This document shows, in pieces, positions 5,850 through 7,678 of a stretch of 7,678 nucleotides of DNA. The stretch spans positions 1 to 7,678 of the forward strand of contig CALCNZ010000394.1 in the NCBI GenBank assembly GCA_937897625.1, in the 5' to 3' direction. Source of the DNA: an uncultured Flavobacteriales bacterium. Its GTDB lineage: Bacteria > Bacteroidota > Bacteroidia > Flavobacteriales_D > Sanyastnellaceae. The notes beneath the pieces were generated by a model, which worked only from the letters and a program-made list of their open reading frames with translations, had not been told where the DNA came from and searched no databases. The number at the start of each line of letters is the position of its first letter. Positions within the stretch are counted from its first letter, which is position 1. The translations under genes and the position numbers were made by a program.

Positions 5850-6959
5850 TTAATTAATTCGTTTTTTTCTATTCGTTTCGTAATCGTGAAAAATCATTTC
5901 GCCCAATCCTTTCAACCCCGTGTAAAACGCTTTGCCTTTGTTCGACTGCGTGAATTGCTCCACGAACGATTGCAGATAAGGATCTTGCGCAATCATGAAG
6001 GTTGTAATGGGAATGTGCATCTTGCGCGCTTGTGCGGCCATGGTGTAGCAGCGTTCAACAATGTATTGATCTAGGCCGTTGCTGTTCTTGTAGTAATGTC
6101 CGTCGGGCAAGCGAAGGCAGCTCGGCTTTCCGTCGGTAATCATGAAAATTTGTTTGTTCGTGTTTCGTTTTCTTCGAAGAATGTCCATGGCCAGTTCCAG
6201 ACCGGCAACGGTATTCGTGTGATAAGGACCCACATTCAAATAGGGTAAGTCTGCAATTTTTATTGGCCATGCATCGTCACCGAAGACAATCACATCGAGT
6301 GTGTCTTTTGGATATGATGTGGTAATGAGCTCTGCCAATGCCATAGCCACTTTCTTCGCAGGAGTGATTCTGTCTTCTCCGTAAAGGATCATGCTGTGAC
6401 TAATGTCTATCATGAGCACGGTGCTCATTTGCGATTTGTGGTGAGTGTCTTCCACCACCAAATCTTGTTCGGTTAATTTGAAGTCGCCGACGCCGTTGTT
6501 GATTTGCGCGTTCTTCAAACTTTCGGTCACGGAAATATTTTCGAACGAATCTCCGAATTGAAAACTTCTAAATTCTCCGGTCGACTCATCGCCTTGTCCG
6601 CTTTTCTTGCTCTTGTGATTCCCTGCACCGCTTTTGCGAATCTTCCCGAAGATCTGATCCATGGCGTTTTTGCGCAGGGCACGTTCGGTCTTGGCGGTAA
6701 TGGCCATTTGTCCTTGTCCATCAGGAAGAATCTCTTCTTTCAGATATCCCTTCTTCTTCAGGTCTTCCACAAAATCTTCCATGGTATAGTCGTCGGTGGT
6801 AAGCTTGTACTCCTTATCGATCTCTTCCAACCACTCCAGCGCCTCATCTACATCTCCGGAGGTATGCGTAATGAGTTCACTGAACACATCGAACAGTCTC
6901 TCGAACGGAGTGAGATTGGGTTCTTCAAACGGGGTAAAAACGTAACCAGACTTTTGCAT
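5850..6959 (-). CDS. VWA-domain protein, partner of the AAA+ ATPase
   Basis: A 369-residue cytoplasmic-looking protein with no signal peptide or membrane segment. Residues 1-110 are charged and mostly helical. Residues 110-130 form a low-complexity G/S/K-rich linker. Residues about 180-350 are a von Willebrand A domain with an intact MIDAS metal site: DISHS (Asp185, Ser187, Ser189), the YHTNT segment (threonine at 248 or 250) and ITDG (Asp276). The arrangement resembles the C-terminal VWA part of chelatase subunit D, and VWA proteins encoded next to ChlI/MoxR ATPases typically act as their adaptor or substrate-recognition partner. It is the first gene of the two-gene operon and ends TAA TAA directly before the ATPase ATG. 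The start is supported by the operon layout and by the N-terminal sequence running straight into the conserved body; a 16-bp palindrome covers the start codon. The biological target is unknown. Confidence 0.9.
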   Translation of the reverse strand: MQKSGYVFTPFEEPNLTPFERLFDVFSELITHTSGDVDEALEWLEEIDKEYKLTTDDYTMEDFVEDLKKKGYLKEEILPDGQGQMAITAKTERALRKNAMDQIFGKIRKSGAGNHKSKKSGQGDESTGEFRSFQFGDSFENISVTESLKNAQINNGVGDFKLTEQDLVVEDTHHKSQMSTVLMIDISHSMILYGEDRITPAKKVAMALAELITTSYPKDTLDVIVFGDDAWPIKIADLPYLNVGPYHTNTVAGLELAMDILRRKRNTNKQIFMITDGKPSCLRLPDGHYYKNSNGLDQYIVERCYTMAAQARKMHIPITTFMIAQDPYLQSFVEQFTQSNKGKAFYTGLKGLGEMIFHDYETNRKKRIN

Positions 6960-6966
6960 GCAAAAG
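6951..6966 (-). promoter_or_regulatory. 16-bp palindrome over the VWA gene start codon
   Basis: CTTTTGCATGCAAAAG is a perfect 16-bp palindrome whose centre contains the ATG of the VWA gene (6959-6957). In RNA it could fold as a six-pair stem with CAUG in the loop. In DNA it could be an operator. It may also arise by chance, as the codons after ATG (CAA AAG) are ordinary. There is no Shine-Dalgarno upstream. Confidence 0.35.
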
Positions 6967-6990
6967 GAATTTAAGGAATAACATAACGCT

Positions 6991-7074
6991 CATTGAAAAG
7001 TTCAATGCGCAACGAAGTTACATGAACTTCGTAATTGGAAAATCGAAGATTTTATTCCTACTGCGTAATTCCTA
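6991..7074. repeat. Degenerate hairpin cluster upstream of the VWA gene
   Basis: Three inverted repeats follow one another: CATTGAA-aag-TTCAATG (6991-7007), ACGAAGTT-acatg-AACTTCGT (7012-7032) and AAAATC-gaa-GATTTT (7039-7053). Next comes a direct repeat, ATTCCTA at 7054-7060 and 7068-7074. The style (short stems, three-base loops in two of the three) resembles the arrays at 4217-4385 and 7101-7229, but the GATGAC separators are missing. It may be a decayed or separate array, or part of the leader of the VWA-AAA+ operon. No convincing promoter for that operon is visible here. Confidence 0.5.
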
Positions 7075-7100
7075 TTTCATAATTGTAACTGCGTTGTTAG

Positions 7101-7229
7101 CATCCTCCACGAAGCGGTAATCACGAAGTGTCATCCGGAACGGTCATCACACGAAGTGTGTCATCCTTCGAAGAAGGTCATCACAACTTGTTGTGTCATC
7201 GGCTACGCCGTCATCGCAACCCCGTTGCG
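7101..7229 (-). repeat. ATGA-linked mini-hairpin array after recG
   Basis: This abuts the recG stop codon. The separators read GTCATC on the plus strand at 7130, 7143, 7160, 7177, 7195 and 7210 (GATGAC in the direction of recG), spaced 13-18 bases. The final one, at 7229, is altered and contains the recG TGA itself. In plus-strand order the stems are CCAC-gaa-GCGG (one mismatch), AC-gaa-GT, CG-gaa-CG, ACAC-gaa-GTGT, CTTC-gaa-GAAG, ACAAC-tt-GTTGT, GGC-tac-GCC and GCAAC-ccc-GTTGC. Each is extended by the C and G of the separators. Arms are perfect in nearly all units although the sequences differ. There is no T-tract. Confidence 0.85.
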
Positions 7230-7678
7230 TCAAGAAATCCCACTCCAATCACTCTTCTTCCGCTTCAATCTCAACAACTCCTCACGAATAGGAGCGCTCT
7301 TATCACTGGTTAATTGCGGATCTTCGGAAAGCCATTCGTTCGCGATGTTGCGCGCTGCCGCCATCATCTGTTGATCCTTCACCATGTCTGCTATGCGCAA
7401 CTGCAAAACACCGCTCTGCGCTGTGCCCGCCAAATCACCTGGCCCGCGCAAACGTAAATCGACTTCCGCTATTTCAAATCCGTCGGTCGTGCGAACCATG
7501 GTTTCCATGCGCAACTTCGTATCGTCGCTGAGCTTATGTCCAGTCATGAGGACGCAATAACTCTGATCGGCTCCACGACCTACCCTGCCGCGTAACTGGT
7601 GCAACTGAGATAAGCCAAAACGCTCGGCGCTCTCTATGACCATCACACTCGCATTCGGGACATTCACCCCCACTTCAA
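7230..7678 (-). CDS. recG: ATP-dependent DNA helicase RecG, C-terminal part (partial)
   Basis: The frame enters from the right edge and ends at TGA 7232-7230, giving about 149 residues of the C-terminus. It carries EVGVNVPNAS followed by QLHQLRGRVGRG, the helicase motif VI region. Then comes a segment matching the RecG-specific end (DGFEIAEVDLRLRGPGDLAGTAQSG, here split as DGFEIAEVDLRLRGPG and DLAGTAQSG) that includes the TRG region thought to couple ATPase to fork movement. RecG remodels stalled replication forks and Holliday junctions. The apparent GTG at 7673 is internal, not a start, because the conserved motif continues upstream of it. The stop codon lies within the first linker of the hairpin array. 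Not cotranscribed with certainty with the VWA gene, 270 bases downstream. Confidence 0.95.
   Translation of the reverse strand, partial: EVGVNVPNASVMVIESAERFGLSQLHQLRGRVGRGADQSYCVLMTGHKLSDDTKLRMETMVRTTDGFEIAEVDLRLRGPGDLAGTAQSGVLQLRIADMVKDQQMMAAARNIANEWLSEDPQLTSDKSAPIREELLRLKRKKSDWSGIS

Noticed and set aside
6504..6974. Plus-strand ORF of 156 residues
   Set aside because: It is the shadow of the VWA gene, whose MIDAS motif and operon context are clear.
7230..7673. Small complete gene starting with GTG at 7673
   Set aside because: The sequence is the interior and C-terminus of RecG, and the conserved motif continues upstream past that codon.

Overview
The window looks like ordinary chromosome of a member of the Bacteroidota, probably the Flavobacteriia/Flavobacteriales. 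Three things point there: start codons preceded by A/T-rich stretches with little or no Shine-Dalgarno sequence, a TAnnTTTG-type -7 promoter element in front of the lipoprotein gene, and a short (938-residue) CarB. Species cannot be named from the sequence.

Layout from left to right: (1) 1-492, minus strand, the N-terminal 164 residues of a lipoprotein that runs off the left edge. (2) 697-1107, minus strand, an RsbW/SpoIIAB-like GHKL ATP-binding protein, followed by a probable intrinsic terminator at 629-674. (3) 1398-4214, plus strand, carB, the large subunit of carbamoyl-phosphate synthase, without the C-terminal allosteric domain; its 290-base upstream gap holds competing hairpins. (4) 4386-6959, minus strand, a two-gene operon of a von Willebrand A protein (first) and a magnesium-chelatase-like AAA+ ATPase (second), separated only by two in-frame stop codons. 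(5) 7230-7678, minus strand, the C-terminal end of RecG helicase, cut by the right edge. CarB and RecG are housekeeping functions. The VWA/AAA+ pair should form a chelatase- or MoxR-like remodelling machine of unknown target.

The most unusual content is between genes. At 4217-4385 (between the convergent carB and AAA+ genes) and at 7101-7229 (just after the recG stop) are tandem arrays of tiny hairpins. Each hairpin has a different stem of about 3-6 bp and usually a 3-base loop. Neighbouring hairpins are joined by the same 4-base linker, ATGA (seen as GATGAC because the flanking G and C belong to the stems). Linker orientation follows transcription of the gene whose 3' end the array abuts, and the two carB/AAA+ half-arrays collide at about 4301-4315 with overlapping units. 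Looser versions of the same mini-hairpin style occur at 6991-7074 and 1227-1282. I do not recognise this repeat as a named family. No CRISPR array, insertion sequence, tRNA, rRNA or phage gene is visible.
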